From: Planctomycetales bacterium 10988
GTDB lineage: Bacteria > Planctomycetota > Planctomycetia > Pirellulales > Pb10988
DNA length: 64,000 nt
Assembly (NCBI GenBank): GCA_009664345.1
Contig: CP043547.1
Span: 3,500,709 to 3,564,708, forward strand
Reading direction: 5' to 3'
Positions 16,941-26,357 of this stretch are shown here, piece after piece. Every line of letters begins with the position of its first letter. Within the stretch, counting starts at the first letter, position 1. Below the pieces are notes generated by a model, which did no database searches, was not told where the DNA came from, and was given only the letters and a program-made list of their open reading frames with translations. Made by a program: the position numbers and the translations under genes.

Positions 16941-17573
16941 TTGGACTCGAATTATCCACCGGAAACGGAACAGGCTCCTTCTGTTTCGCGGCCGTTTCAA
17001 TTTCGACTGCGAACGCTGCTTGGTTTAATCCTGGTGGTTGCCTTGATCTTGGCGTTGTATCGCTGGTTGGGAGTCATTCCTGTCCTCTTGATGGGATGGT
17101 TTGTACTTCTGATCGCTGGGCATGTGTTGGGAAATGTGCTCGGAACGGAAGGTCCGCAGTTGCCTCCTGGGGACTCTCCTCGGCGAAAGCCTTTATCTCC
17201 GGATGGCTCACTTCCTAAGAACGTCGATGCCCAAGAAAAGAATGGGGTAGAACGTCAGCACGTTCAGGCGATTCCCGCATTCCAGCAAAGGAGCGATTCG
17301 CCGGAAGATTCGATCTGCAAAAGAGGATTGCTCCTATTTATCGGAGCCGGTGCGGCAGGCGGGATGGGCTTGGGAATTTGGTTTGCTTATTTGACGGGGC
17401 AAACGAATGGGCCTTCGCTTTTCCCGATTCTTTATGGATTGCTGGTGGCAAGTGGGAGTGGGGCCGTGCTGGGCGGATGGCTGTTTGCTCTGACCGGGTG
17501 TTGTGTTTCTTCGGGGAAAAATGCCTGGGCCCAACAAAAATCTTCCGCTGCTCCTTCCCCCCCGACTTCTTAG
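16941..17573 (+). CDS. Uncharacterised membrane protein with planctomycete FRLRTLL anchor
   Basis: A 210-residue protein from TTG 16941, the only plausible start; a weak GAGAAAG precedes it. Residues 20-40 (FQFRLRTLLGLILVVALILA) form the short RLRTLL membrane anchor that recurs in many planctomycete proteins, followed by a second helix. A polar linker of about 60 residues leads to two Gly/Ala-rich helices (LLLFIGAGAAGGMGLGIWF and ILYGLLVASGSGAVLGGWLF). No enzymatic motif is visible. Function unknown. Confidence 0.68.
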   Translation: MDSNYPPETEQAPSVSRPFQFRLRTLLGLILVVALILALYRWLGVIPVLLMGWFVLLIAGHVLGNVLGTEGPQLPPGDSPRRKPLSPDGSLPKNVDAQEKNGVERQHVQAIPAFQQRSDSPEDSICKRGLLLFIGAGAAGGMGLGIWFAYLTGQTNGPSLFPILYGLLVASGSGAVLGGWLFALTGCCVSSGKNAWAQQKSSAAPSPPTS

Positions 17574-17580
17574 AGCTTGT

Positions 17581-17651
17581 GGTCAAAAGTTACTTGAGAG
17601 CCACTTTTTCCAAGTGCCTAACTGTATCTCTCAGGTTTTGACCACTGGCTC
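17581..17651. repeat. Interspersed hairpin repeat, copy 1
   Basis: A two-tier hairpin: GGTCAAAA (17581-17588) pairs with TTTTGACC (17636-17643), CTTGAGAG (17593-17600) with CTCTCAGG (17628-17635), and an inner CACTT/AAGTG stem (17602-17616). A diverged second copy lies at 42947-43014. Here it lies between convergent genes and could also act as a terminator. Confidence 0.7.
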
Positions 17652-18128
17652 TTAGCTTGATTCCAACGCTTTCTTTAGAGCCGCCGCTTCTTCGTCCAAT
17701 CGTTTATGGACGAGGGGCAAGATCCAACGGCGACCGGCCCAAAAGATCAACGTGGTTATCAAAGAGTCGGAACCTGCCCAAACACGATGTTCGATTTCCG
17801 TTTGATTTCCAGAATGACGGTCAGCAAGCGGAGAAATGGTCAGCGTTTCGCGGAAGGGAAACGGGCCGGAGATCGTTGCAAAGACTAAACGTTCGGGACG
17901 ACGGAATTCCTCGATTTGGTAATCCAGATCGTGGGTCTTGCCTTGCCACGTATAAAGACTGCGGAAGATCGCCCCTTCTTGCCGCTGATCACTTTTCCAC
18001 TCGACGTCCGAAACCCCTTGGAGCCACTGGCTGAGATTGGTTACTTCCGCAGCGTAATCGAAAACCTCGTCGGGAGAGGCGGTTGTCGAGATTTTGGCGG
18101 CGGCTTCCAAGCCGTAGGGCGTGCCCAT
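17652..18128 (-). CDS. SRPBCC (START/Bet v1-like) family protein
   Basis: A 158-residue protein starting with ATG 18128. The N-terminal strand-helix pattern (AAAKISTTASPDEVFDYAAE, then VTNLSQWLQGVSDVEW) and the later strands (RPERLVFATISGP, TEIEHRVWAG) match the SRPBCC ligand-binding fold, ending with a long amphipathic helix (VHKRLDEEAAALKKAL). Such proteins bind hydrophobic ligands or act as cyclases; no specific subfamily can be named. It lies 58 nt downstream of the desaturase gene on the same strand, so a role with lipids or pigments is plausible but inferred. Confidence 0.82.
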   Translation of the reverse strand: MGTPYGLEAAAKISTTASPDEVFDYAAEVTNLSQWLQGVSDVEWKSDQRQEGAIFRSLYTWQGKTHDLDYQIEEFRRPERLVFATISGPFPFRETLTISPLADRHSGNQTEIEHRVWAGSDSLITTLIFWAGRRWILPLVHKRLDEEAAALKKALESS

Positions 18129-18186
18129 CCTGGAATCCTTCCATTGAGCGTTGAACGATGCTTTTGGGTTTCTTTCTACCAGTCTC

Positions 18187-19218
18187 TTAGGCTTGGCTGG
18201 TAAGTTGCTCAGGCATTGGCTCGCCGACGGTGTCCTCGGTGGTCACTTCAACCGTTTGAGGTTCGGTAAGCCATTGATGACCGATCCGCGGGTCCCAAAG
18301 CGTCGGCAACATGACAATCGCCGCATGGATATAACTGGGATACAGCGGCAAAGGCTTGGGTTCGACTTGTTGTGCCCGCGGGGTTGCTTCCGGAAGTTCC
18401 GGATAATGTAACTGGCCGAAACGATGGTGGGCTCCGTGGTGATTGACATTCAACATGGTGATTGCCAAGAATTGCCCAAGCAGTCCGGTATGTTCGACCG
18501 AGCGGGAGAGCGTCATCGGGGAGTTCCCCAAGAGTCCCATATGCTCGATGAATTTACGCCAAGACTGTAAATTCCCTGCAATAAAAGCTGGCATGAAGAA
18601 GATCACAAAGTATTCATCCCACCAACTCATGACCGTGAAGAGGACTGACAGGACCGCCCAGAAGCCAACAATCGCCGCATATTCTGCAAGGATACGATTG
18701 CGTTTGGCTGGTTTCAACTTGCGATCCGCCAAGATTCCACGCAGGAATAAAATAGGCGTATAGAAGAGGCCGAAATTCAATTCGACAAACGCCGCCAGTC
18801 GTCGAGCCCAACGAGGAACGCTCTGATCCGTGTAAGGCCAGAGTTCCGCATCTCGGTCTTTCCCCAGATGAGCATGATGATAAAGGTGCAGTTGGCGATA
18901 GGCATTGAGCGGAATGAAACTGCCCAGCCCGATGAAATGACCACGTACCTCATTGGTCCAGCGTGGTCCGACAAGGTTGTAATGCACGGCTTCATGCAAG
19001 GCCAGCAACGCCGAGTGCATCAGATGAGCGGAAAGAAACCAAGAAACAACCGTAACCGGCCACCAAGCGGTGTTCCAAAGTAGCCACCCCCCGAACATCA
19101 CCCCCCACATCACCAAGAAGTTAATGGCCGGAGTAAATTGAAATAGTCGTAGCCAAAGCTGGCTTTCTTGGGCAGTGTCTTGGTGGGTGGTGGTTTCTGG
19201 TTTTTCAATCGTAGCCAT
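18187..19218 (-). CDS. Membrane fatty acid desaturase / carotenoid-modifying di-iron enzyme
   Basis: A 343-residue integral-membrane di-iron protein from ATG 19218, with GAGGG 5 nt upstream. The three histidine boxes are HEAVH, HLYHHAH and NHHGAHH, set between paired membrane helices (INFLVMWGVMFGGWLLW, AIVGFWAVLSVLFTVMSW). This is the fatty-acid desaturase superfamily, which also includes carotenoid ketolases and hydroxylases; sequence alone does not tell which. The acidic C-terminal tail (residues about 315-343) is variable. It is probably co-transcribed with the SRPBCC gene. Confidence 0.88.
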   Translation of the reverse strand: MATIEKPETTTHQDTAQESQLWLRLFQFTPAINFLVMWGVMFGGWLLWNTAWWPVTVVSWFLSAHLMHSALLALHEAVHYNLVGPRWTNEVRGHFIGLGSFIPLNAYRQLHLYHHAHLGKDRDAELWPYTDQSVPRWARRLAAFVELNFGLFYTPILFLRGILADRKLKPAKRNRILAEYAAIVGFWAVLSVLFTVMSWWDEYFVIFFMPAFIAGNLQSWRKFIEHMGLLGNSPMTLSRSVEHTGLLGQFLAITMLNVNHHGAHHRFGQLHYPELPEATPRAQQVEPKPLPLYPSYIHAAIVMLPTLWDPRIGHQWLTEPQTVEVTTEDTVGEPMPEQLTSQA

Positions 19219-20136
19219 AATGCCCTCATAGCAGGGTGTGCGTGTCGAACAAACGAGGTGGATACGAGCAAACGCTCCAATAAATCAATGGACGAAGTAG
19301 ATACCCATCGCCACGGAGGGAGGATGGCGGTAAGTTCTCGGCGTGCAAAACTTCGAACGAAGCATCATCTTTTTGCTTGGAATCCACCAAGTTTTCACGA
19401 CCTAGGAAGGTCTGATGTGGATTGATTCCAAAGTCAAATACTTCCAAATTCCGAAGGAGATTCACGGAAAAGCTTTGCAATTCCCTTGAATCATCGCTGT
19501 TAATATCGTCATTCCCTAGGGAACCACTTCGCTGGATTCAATCGGTTCAGGCGAGTCCAGGTAAGTTCTTGAGATAGAAATGCTTATAATGTTAACAATA
19601 CTGCAATTTTATCTGTTTTTACTAAATCACCTAGACTTCCATCTTTATTAATCTAGGATCTGACTGTTTGATTCTCAAGAAAAAATCCACGCACTCCTGT
19701 TGAGAAATCTCCTTCTTGCGAGTTTCCAGGTCTAAAAATAAGGGTCTTAACAATCAGTAAGGCTTGCTAGGCGGTGCTGAAGGGAGAATACTTCTATCTA
19801 AAGTCCGATCTCTTGAGGAATTTAAGTAGTTTACCCAATTTGTCTTGTTGGAAAGGTCCGATCTTTGGGACAGCAAAGGCAATAAAGTAGATTGTATTCA
19901 ATACGATGTCGCTTGGAATCAAATTGACTCTGGCGATGTGCGGGCTTCCCTTGAAATTCTTTTGATTTTGATAACTCTCAGGCTTAAAATAGGGAAAAAT
20001 CACCGATTAGAGGTGAAATGTGTAATCTGCTGCCTTCGGTATGGAAATTGCTTCTACACCTAGGACGAAATAACCCAAGCAGACCAACTGCTCGAAAATT
20101 CCCCTTCGTAACTATTGTTGGTAAAGGAAAAGGAAG
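19219..20136. other. Large gene-free region
   Basis: About 920 nt with no supportable gene. The short opposing frames near 19794-20063 overlap each other and lack ribosome-binding sites. A perfect 12-bp palindrome (TTCCCTAGGGAA) lies at about 19512-19523, followed by a small stem near 19532-19560. No tRNA cloverleaf fits. It is AT-richer than the flanking genes. Confidence 0.5.
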
Positions 20137-21033
20137 ATGTTTCACCCTGGCAACGGATTGAAAATGGTTTATAGCGGCATGTTGTTGTGTGCCGGTTGGG
20201 GATGGATGTTCCCCATGGAAGGGCATGCCCAAGAGTCACGTCGCGGCTTGATTCAATCCTTGGTGCGGTCGCTTGTCGAACCGACGCAGCAACCTGAACC
20301 AGAATTTCCCTATCAGCCCACTCCGCAAACGGGGTATGTTCCGCCTGCGGACCCTTCGGCTTATCGGCCGATTCCGCAGTACGAATCGCGTTACCAAGCA
20401 CCGCCTCGCCAGCAAGCTCCTTCGGAAGGTTACGATGAGTACGGGCTTTATCGCCGTCCGCCGGCGCATTCCGGCCCGCAACCGGAATATCGTTATGAAT
20501 CGCGTCGGCCTTATGAATCCCGTCCGGTGACGCCTCCGTATCGGGAAGAATATCAATATCGAAACTACGGCCCCGGTGGCCAAGAATCGGGGTATCGCGA
20601 AATCCCTGTTCGACCGGTTTATCCTTCTGTGCCACGGCAACCAGCGGAGATCGCCGGCGTTTCGGTTCAGAGAATTTGTACCGCTGCCCAAAAGGTGCAG
20701 CAATTGGTCGATCATGCCCTGTCGGATATGCAACGCTTTGGGCGTTTCCGGGCATCCCGTTCGGTCATTTCGTTATTGGTCGAGATTCGGAATCAAGCCG
20801 CCCAAGTCGATGCTTTGGCTCACGGCCACGGCGGTCCAGGGCTTCGCCATGAATTGAAGCGGTCGCTGGAACGATTGGAGCATCTTTCCGATAAGCTCAC
20901 CGATGCAACGGATGATTTTGTCGATGAAGTCGAAGATCACGCCGAACACTTGGAAGACTTCGCCGAACACATTCACGATGTGGCCGAGGATATTGAAGAC
21001 CTCACCGACGACATGCTCGATTGGGTCGATTAG
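20137..21033 (+). CDS. Secreted Tyr/Pro/Arg-rich protein with acidic-His helical tail
   Basis: A 298-residue protein from ATG 20137 with an extended AAAGGAAAAGGAAG ribosome-binding region. A signal-peptide-like segment (MVYSGMLLCAGWGWMF, cleavage near GHA-QE) is followed by about 140 residues of Pro/Tyr/Arg/Gln-rich, probably disordered sequence. A helical domain begins near residue 178. The last 60 residues are an unbroken amphipathic helix with regularly spaced Asp/Glu and His (DHAEHLEDFAEHIHDVAED). I know no family for it. The layout, a disordered basic-aromatic spacer plus an acidic-His coiled coil, suggests an envelope structural or metal-binding protein. Confidence 0.75.
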   Translation: MFHPGNGLKMVYSGMLLCAGWGWMFPMEGHAQESRRGLIQSLVRSLVEPTQQPEPEFPYQPTPQTGYVPPADPSAYRPIPQYESRYQAPPRQQAPSEGYDEYGLYRRPPAHSGPQPEYRYESRRPYESRPVTPPYREEYQYRNYGPGGQESGYREIPVRPVYPSVPRQPAEIAGVSVQRICTAAQKVQQLVDHALSDMQRFGRFRASRSVISLLVEIRNQAAQVDALAHGHGGPGLRHELKRSLERLEHLSDKLTDATDDFVDEVEDHAEHLEDFAEHIHDVAEDIEDLTDDMLDWVD

Positions 21034-21069
21034 TCGCCGCTTAATACAAAACTTTAAAATCATCAATAG

Positions 21070-21098
21070 GCAAGGGTGTTCGTCATCCTTGCTTTTTT
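21070..21098 (+). terminator. Intrinsic terminator
   Basis: GCAAGGGTG (21070-21078) pairs with CATCCTTGC (21084-21092) across a TTCGT loop, with one G-T pair, followed by TTTTTT. It ends the secreted-protein gene. Confidence 0.88.
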
Positions 21099-21250
21099 CG
21101 TGCTTGCAAAAACAAGTAAGTTTATATCTAAGAAAATATTTTATATATACTTGTTTTTCATGTTGTTTAATCGATAAGCTAGTGGAAACGGTAAAATTCG
21201 ACCCGATTATCTTGTTTTCCCCTCTAAATCTTGATTAGGAATCATCCTCC

Positions 21251-24200
21251 ATGTGGAAGAGCTTCTTTGCGGAGCGTCTCGGGCAGCGCCACCATTTGCC
21301 ATCTCAACCGTCGAAAGAAACCCCACTTCAATTGGAAACGCTAGAGCCAAGAGTTCTCCTGGCGGGCGATCTAAATGTCATTGACATCAATCCTTTCAAC
21401 TTTGGTTCTTCTCCACTCCGTTTTGAAGATGTCAATGGAACGGCCTATTTCACCGCAAATGATGGGTCGATAGGGACTGAGCTTTGGATGAGCGATGGGA
21501 CTTCCGCCGGCACGCAACTGGTGAAGGATATCAATGAAGGGGCTGGTTCGTCCAATGCTCGATATCTGACCAACTTGAATGGTACCCTCTTCTTTGGTGC
21601 CAATGATGGAACGAATGGATTCGCCCTTTGGAAAACAGATGGAACTTCCGTCGGCACGCAAGTCGTCAAAGATTTCCAAGAAGGGGTGAATGACTCCGGC
21701 CCCGAATATATGGCGAATGTTTCTGGTACCTTGTTTTTCAGAGCCAGTGATGGCAGTACCGGTTCCGAATTGTGGAAGAGTGATGGCACCTCTGCTGGAA
21801 CAGAACTTGTCGCTGATAGTTACAGTGGCTCCTACGGGATCAGTCCACGACATCTGACGAATGTGAATGGAACCGTCTTCTTCGCAGCGACGGGAAGTAC
21901 GACCGGCACCGAACTTTGGAAAAGTGATGGGACTTCTGGCGGGACGGAACTCGTCAAAGATATTCTCCTTGGGGTTTTATTCGGTCCCAATAGTTCGAAT
22001 CCTAACGAGTTGACGAACGTGAACGGAACCTTGTTCTTCCGGGCTGCGAATGAAGCAGGGAACTATGAGCTCTGGAAAAGTGACGGAACCAGTGGCGGAA
22101 CGGTCCTCGTCAAGGATATCTACCCCGCAGTCTACGGTGCTTCCTTTCCTACCGCACTCACGAATTTTAATGGCACCCTCTTTTTCGGAGCGAACGATGG
22201 TTCGACCGGATTCGAACTTTGGAAAAGTGATGGAACGAGCGGCGGCACGGAACTCGTCGTGGACCTTAGCAAAGGTTCGGCGGGGAGCCAAGTTACCCAG
22301 CTTGCGAACGTCAACGGAACGCTCTTCATACGAGCCAACGCGGGTGGTTATGGGTACGAACTTTGGAAAAGCGACGGAACCAGCGGCGGCACGGTCCTTG
22401 TCAAAGATATCTGGGACGGCTCCAAAAGCTCCAATGCTCGGAGTCTGACGAATATCGACGGGACGCTCTTTTTCACCGCGGACTTGGCAAGTACCGGTTC
22501 TGAACTTTGGATCAGCAATGGGACTTCCGCCGGCACGCAACTGGTGAAGGATATCAACACGCTCAAGACACAAGGTTCTTCGATCACTTCAATTGTCGAA
22601 ATGAACGGCACCGCTTTCTTTAAAGCGACAAATGGAGAAACCGGTTTTGAATTGTGGATGAGTAATGGAACGACTGCCGGAACGCAGCTCGTCGCGGATA
22701 TCATTCCCGGAGAGAATGGCGGCGGTCCTGATTATTTCGTCAATGTGAACGGGACGCTCTTCTTCACGGCTTACGACGGTTCCTATGACAGAGAATTGTG
22801 GATGAGCGATGGGACTTCCGGGGGAACGGCCCTCGTGAAAAATATCAACGGTTCTGGTTCATCCATGCCAAGAAATCTGGTGAATGTCTCTGGAACACTT
22901 TTCTTCAGTGCCACCGACGGAGCGAATGGTTACGAACTGTGGAAGAGTAACGGCACCTCCACCGGCACCGTGTTGGTGAAGGATTTGCAAACAGGGAGTA
23001 CCTCTTCCAATCCTTTTAACCTCGTCAATGTGAATGGCACCCTGTACTTCTCCGCAGGTAACAGCAGCTACGGGACAGAGTTATGGAAGAGCGATGGTAC
23101 TTCCGGTGGGACTCAGTTAGTCAAAGATTTCATCCCCGGCTACACCAGTGGGAATCCAAACGCGTTGGTGAACTTCAATGGGACCTTATTCTTTGCTACC
23201 AACGATGGTTCTTATGGCAATGAACTTTGGAAGAGCGATGGAACCTCTGCCGGAACGGTCTTTGTCAAAGATATTCAAGCGGGCAGCTATGGTTCCAGCC
23301 CTTCGAATCTGACAAATCTCAATGGCACGATCTTCTTTACTGCCAACGATGGCACGAACGGATTTGAGCTTTGGAAAAGTGACGGGACTTCCGCCGGCAC
23401 GGTGTTCGTCAAAGATATTAATACAGGAAGCAGTGGATCAAGTCCAAGTCTGTTCATCAATGTGAATGGAAGCTTCTTCTTCAGAGCAGATGACGATGGC
23501 ACCTATGGGCGAGAACTCTGGACGACCGATGGGACTTCCGCCGGGACGATGGTCTTCTCCGATACTTACCCAGGTAGTGAGAACGGGAATGTCTATGGTG
23601 CAGCCAATATCAATGGGAGCCTGTTCTTTTCTGCCAACGACGGGACGAACGGCCTTGAACTCTGGGTTTCCGAGGAGATTCCTCCGCCTCCGACGGTGAA
23701 GCCTCTGCTGGTCACGGGTTCGGATTCTGGTGGGGGAGTCGTTCGCGTCTTTGACGAAGCCGGGACCGAACTGATGAACTTTTTCCCCTTTACGGCGGCC
23801 TTTACCGGAGGTGTTCGTGTCGCGACCGGGGATATCAATGGAGATGGCATTCTCGACATCGTCACCGCAGCCGGCCCCGGCGGTGGACCGCGAGTCAGTG
23901 TCTATGATAGTGAAACCGGCAATCTCATCACCGGCGGGGTCAATGATTTCTTTGCCTATGCACCGACGATTACCACCGGGGTCTTCGTGGCTGTGGGCGA
24001 TGTGAATGACGATGGCTTCGATGACATCATCACTTCGCCCGATGCCGGAGGCGGCCCGCATATTAAAGTTTTCAGCGGGCAAGATGGTTCAGTCATCACC
24101 GAGTTTTATGCGTATGCCCCGACGATTACCGTGGGTGTTCGGATCGCAGCCGGGGATATCGATGGCAATGGCACCGCCGAAGTCATTACCGCGCCGGGAG

Positions 24201-24826
24201 CCGGAGGCGGCCCGCATATTCGTGTCTTTAGTGGAACGACCGGCATGCAAATGGCCGGGGCAGCGACGAATTTCTATGCGTATGCCTTCGATATCACGAC
24301 CGGGGTCTACGTCGCTTCCGGCGATGTCGACAACGATGGCAAAGACGATATTATCACCGCGCCGGGAGCCGGTGGCGGTCCCCATGTGAAAGTCTTCAGC
24401 TCCGAAGATGGAAGCGTCTTGAAAGAGTTTTATGCCTACAATCCTTCCATCACCGTCGGGGTTCGCGTGGCTTCGGCAGACCTGAATGACGATGGCTTTG
24501 CCGATATCATCACGGTTCCAGGAGCCGGTGGCGGTCCGCATACGCTGGCCTTTAGTGGAGTGGACCTTTCCCAAATAGCCAACTTCTACTCCGGCCCGGC
24601 TTCGAATCTCGATGGTCTCTTTGTCGCAGGAGGAATCAGCATCGTGCCCGCTGCTCCGGCGTCGGCACCCTTTTCGAGCTTCTATGTGAGTGAGGATTCA
24701 GAAGTAACGGAAGAGGAAAGCATCGAAAGCCCGACCGCTAAGAAGTCATGGTATGACGAAACGGAAGCCTTCTTCCAATCAGCGGAAAAAATCGACAAAC
24801 TCTTCAGCGGTTTGGGAATCGAATAA
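21251..24826 (+). CDS. Giant exported ELWxxDGT / NxDGxxDI repeat protein
   Basis: An 1191-residue protein from ATG 21251. The N-terminus has a basic stretch and LETLEPRVLLAGD, the LEPR motif that marks many large exported planctomycete proteins. Residues about 40-815 hold 15 full ELWxxDGT repeats (for example ELWKSDGTSAGTV) and a truncated sixteenth, at a period of roughly 45-50 residues, each with an NGTLFF strand. Residues about 820-1120 hold five calcium-binding-like repeats (GDINGDGILDI, AGGGP). A Ser/Glu-rich linker and a short helix end the protein. Both repeat types are typical of beta-propellers with Ca-binding loops, and a cell-surface adhesion role is inferred. The DNA repeats are similar enough to recombine. 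A terminator follows. Confidence 0.92.
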   Translation: MWKSFFAERLGQRHHLPSQPSKETPLQLETLEPRVLLAGDLNVIDINPFNFGSSPLRFEDVNGTAYFTANDGSIGTELWMSDGTSAGTQLVKDINEGAGSSNARYLTNLNGTLFFGANDGTNGFALWKTDGTSVGTQVVKDFQEGVNDSGPEYMANVSGTLFFRASDGSTGSELWKSDGTSAGTELVADSYSGSYGISPRHLTNVNGTVFFAATGSTTGTELWKSDGTSGGTELVKDILLGVLFGPNSSNPNELTNVNGTLFFRAANEAGNYELWKSDGTSGGTVLVKDIYPAVYGASFPTALTNFNGTLFFGANDGSTGFELWKSDGTSGGTELVVDLSKGSAGSQVTQLANVNGTLFIRANAGGYGYELWKSDGTSGGTVLVKDIWDGSKSSNARSLTNIDGTLFFTADLASTGSELWISNGTSAGTQLVKDINTLKTQGSSITSIVEMNGTAFFKATNGETGFELWMSNGTTAGTQLVADIIPGENGGGPDYFVNVNGTLFFTAYDGSYDRELWMSDGTSGGTALVKNINGSGSSMPRNLVNVSGTLFFSATDGANGYELWKSNGTSTGTVLVKDLQTGSTSSNPFNLVNVNGTLYFSAGNSSYGTELWKSDGTSGGTQLVKDFIPGYTSGNPNALVNFNGTLFFATNDGSYGNELWKSDGTSAGTVFVKDIQAGSYGSSPSNLTNLNGTIFFTANDGTNGFELWKSDGTSAGTVFVKDINTGSSGSSPSLFINVNGSFFFRADDDGTYGRELWTTDGTSAGTMVFSDTYPGSENGNVYGAANINGSLFFSANDGTNGLELWVSEEIPPPPTVKPLLVTGSDSGGGVVRVFDEAGTELMNFFPFTAAFTGGVRVATGDINGDGILDIVTAAGPGGGPRVSVYDSETGNLITGGVNDFFAYAPTITTGVFVAVGDVNDDGFDDIITSPDAGGGPHIKVFSGQDGSVITEFYAYAPTITVGVRIAAGDIDGNGTAEVITAPGAGGGPHIRVFSGTTGMQMAGAATNFYAYAFDITTGVYVASGDVDNDGKDDIITAPGAGGGPHVKVFSSEDGSVLKEFYAYNPSITVGVRVASADLNDDGFADIITVPGAGGGPHTLAFSGVDLSQIANFYSGPASNLDGLFVAGGISIVPAAPASAPFSSFYVSEDSEVTEEESIESPTAKKSWYDETEAFFQSAEKIDKLFSGLGIE

Positions 24827-24851
24827 CCGACGACCACCTTATCAAAAATCG

Positions 24852-24902
24852 AAATCGCTGGTTCCTCGGAGGATAACTTTCCCAGGAGCTGGCGATTTTT
24901 TT
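24852..24902. terminator. Intrinsic terminator between convergent genes
   Basis: AAATCGC (24852-24858) pairs with GCGATTT (24892-24898), with partial inner pairing (TTCCT/AGGA), followed by a T-run to 24902. The 3' ends of the repeat protein and kinase 2 flank it. Confidence 0.6.
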
Positions 24903-24921
24903 GTTTTCGGAAGTGTTTCCA

Positions 24922-26052
24922 TTAGGAAACCGAAGAAGGCGATTCTTTCGCCGGAGGCGTGGAAGGCTTGGCCACAGCCTGCGGTTCGGTCCGTGGAATG
25001 GAAAGCAATCTTTGGGTACGCATGGTTCTGCGGATCCAATCGCGAAGCGTTTTCGAAACTTCCTTGGCTGTTTGGTAACGATCCGGGGCGGCTTTGGCCA
25101 TCATCTTCATACAGATTTCGATCAAGTCCTCCGGGGCGTCGTCTCGTTCTTGCTTCACCGGAGTGGGGTCTTGAATCTGATGAGCAAGGAGACGTTGCGC
25201 TTGGGTTCCTTCGGGGAAAGGAGGATGCCCGGTCAACAGATAATAAAAGGTACAACCCAGGCTATAAATATCCGCCCGAACATCGACACTCGAACTGTCC
25301 AAGGCTTGTTCTGGTGCGAGATAGTCCACGGTTCCCAACATGCTTTGCCCACCAGGGAGCGTCAGGCCAACACTTCCTTTCGAGCCACTCATCCGGGCGA
25401 CCCCGAGGTCCAAGAGCTTGAGAATTCCCTTACCATCTCGCAAATAGTTCGCTGGCTTGATATCTCGATGCACCATCCCGGCATCATGGGCATGGGCCAA
25501 ACTATCCGCCCCTTGAGCGATATAATCCGCGGCCTCTAAATAAGGAAGCGGGCCATTTTGTTCAACCAACGACTGCAAATCCGGGCCGTTGACGAACTCC
25601 ATCACCAGATAAAGAAAATCTTCGATACTGTCAAAGTGATAGGCACTCACGATATTGGGGTGATTGAGTGCGGCGACCGCTCGTGATTCTTGATAAAATC
25701 GTTGCAAGTTCGTTTTGTCAACATGGGCGACATAGAGAACCTTCACGGCGACTTTCCGCTGCATCAAAATATGTTCGGCTAAGTAAACGGCCCCCATCCC
25801 GCCGGCTCCGAGCATACTGAGGAGTTTGTATTTCCCCAGAAAAAATCCGGCGAACCGCCCTTCCAGTAGATGACTGTTATGCCAAGAGGTGAGGACTTCG
25901 TTCTCTTGCAGTTTCTGAGCGAGGGGCAAGCATTCGTCTTCGGCAGAGATCCCCAATTCATTGAGGGTCGCTTGAACGACCTCATCTTCCACCAATTCAC
26001 TACGATGGACGGTCTCTTGATATTGCTCCACCGTTAGCGTTTGCTTCGCCAT
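24922..26052 (-). CDS. Cytosolic Ser/Thr protein kinase
   Basis: A 376-residue Hanks-type kinase. Residues 1-72 are the helical N-terminal domain shared with the other kinases of this window (LTSWHNSHLLEG, then FFLGKYKLL). The catalytic domain shows GAGGMG (82-87), VAVKV with Lys104, HRDIKPAN (195-202), DLG at about 215, and DIYSLGCTFYYLLTGHPPF. The C-terminal 30 residues are Pro/Ser-rich and there is no transmembrane helix, so unlike the other two it is probably soluble. It is monocistronic. Target unknown. Confidence 0.93.
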   Translation of the reverse strand: MAKQTLTVEQYQETVHRSELVEDEVVQATLNELGISAEDECLPLAQKLQENEVLTSWHNSHLLEGRFAGFFLGKYKLLSMLGAGGMGAVYLAEHILMQRKVAVKVLYVAHVDKTNLQRFYQESRAVAALNHPNIVSAYHFDSIEDFLYLVMEFVNGPDLQSLVEQNGPLPYLEAADYIAQGADSLAHAHDAGMVHRDIKPANYLRDGKGILKLLDLGVARMSGSKGSVGLTLPGGQSMLGTVDYLAPEQALDSSSVDVRADIYSLGCTFYYLLTGHPPFPEGTQAQRLLAHQIQDPTPVKQERDDAPEDLIEICMKMMAKAAPDRYQTAKEVSKTLRDWIRRTMRTQRLLSIPRTEPQAVAKPSTPPAKESPSSVS

Positions 26053-26357
26053 GCTCTTTCCCGGCTCTTAAGAAAATTGATCTCAATAAAAAATAAAAGG
26101 CTCTCAGTAATTATACCGCATGCTTAAGATCGATCGCGAAACTTTCGTCGTCTAACCAGTATCGGCACTTGGAAACGGTTCCCCGCGTGTCTGAACACCG
26201 AACACTGAAAACCGAACACCTTCCGTTTCCCCATCTTACCCTCGAAGACTTCTTTTGAACAAGTTGCTCTAGAAGGATTTCGCGAGTTGATTTATAGTTC
26301 ACGCAATCCATTCTTCGCGCTAGATTCAGCTCCGCAACGTTGGAAAGGGAATTCCAC
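26053..26357. other. Intergenic region before parA with a CCGAACA-type element
   Basis: About 305 nt without a gene, between kinase 2 and parA, which diverge. It contains the heptamer element annotated at 26191 and the parA leader, which ends in AAAGGGA 9 nt before the start codon. Confidence 0.5.
26191..26220 (+). repeat. CCGAACA heptamer element, copy upstream of parA
   Basis: Four successive 7-nt units (CTGAACA, CCGAACA, CTGAAAA, CCGAACA). A 23-nt stretch of it recurs identically, inverted, at 47327-47354. Confidence 0.8.

Noticed and set aside
19500-19570. Possible tRNA in the large gap before 20137
   Set aside because: The stem at about 19532-19560 has no anticodon arm, no acceptor stem and no T-loop consensus in the right place.
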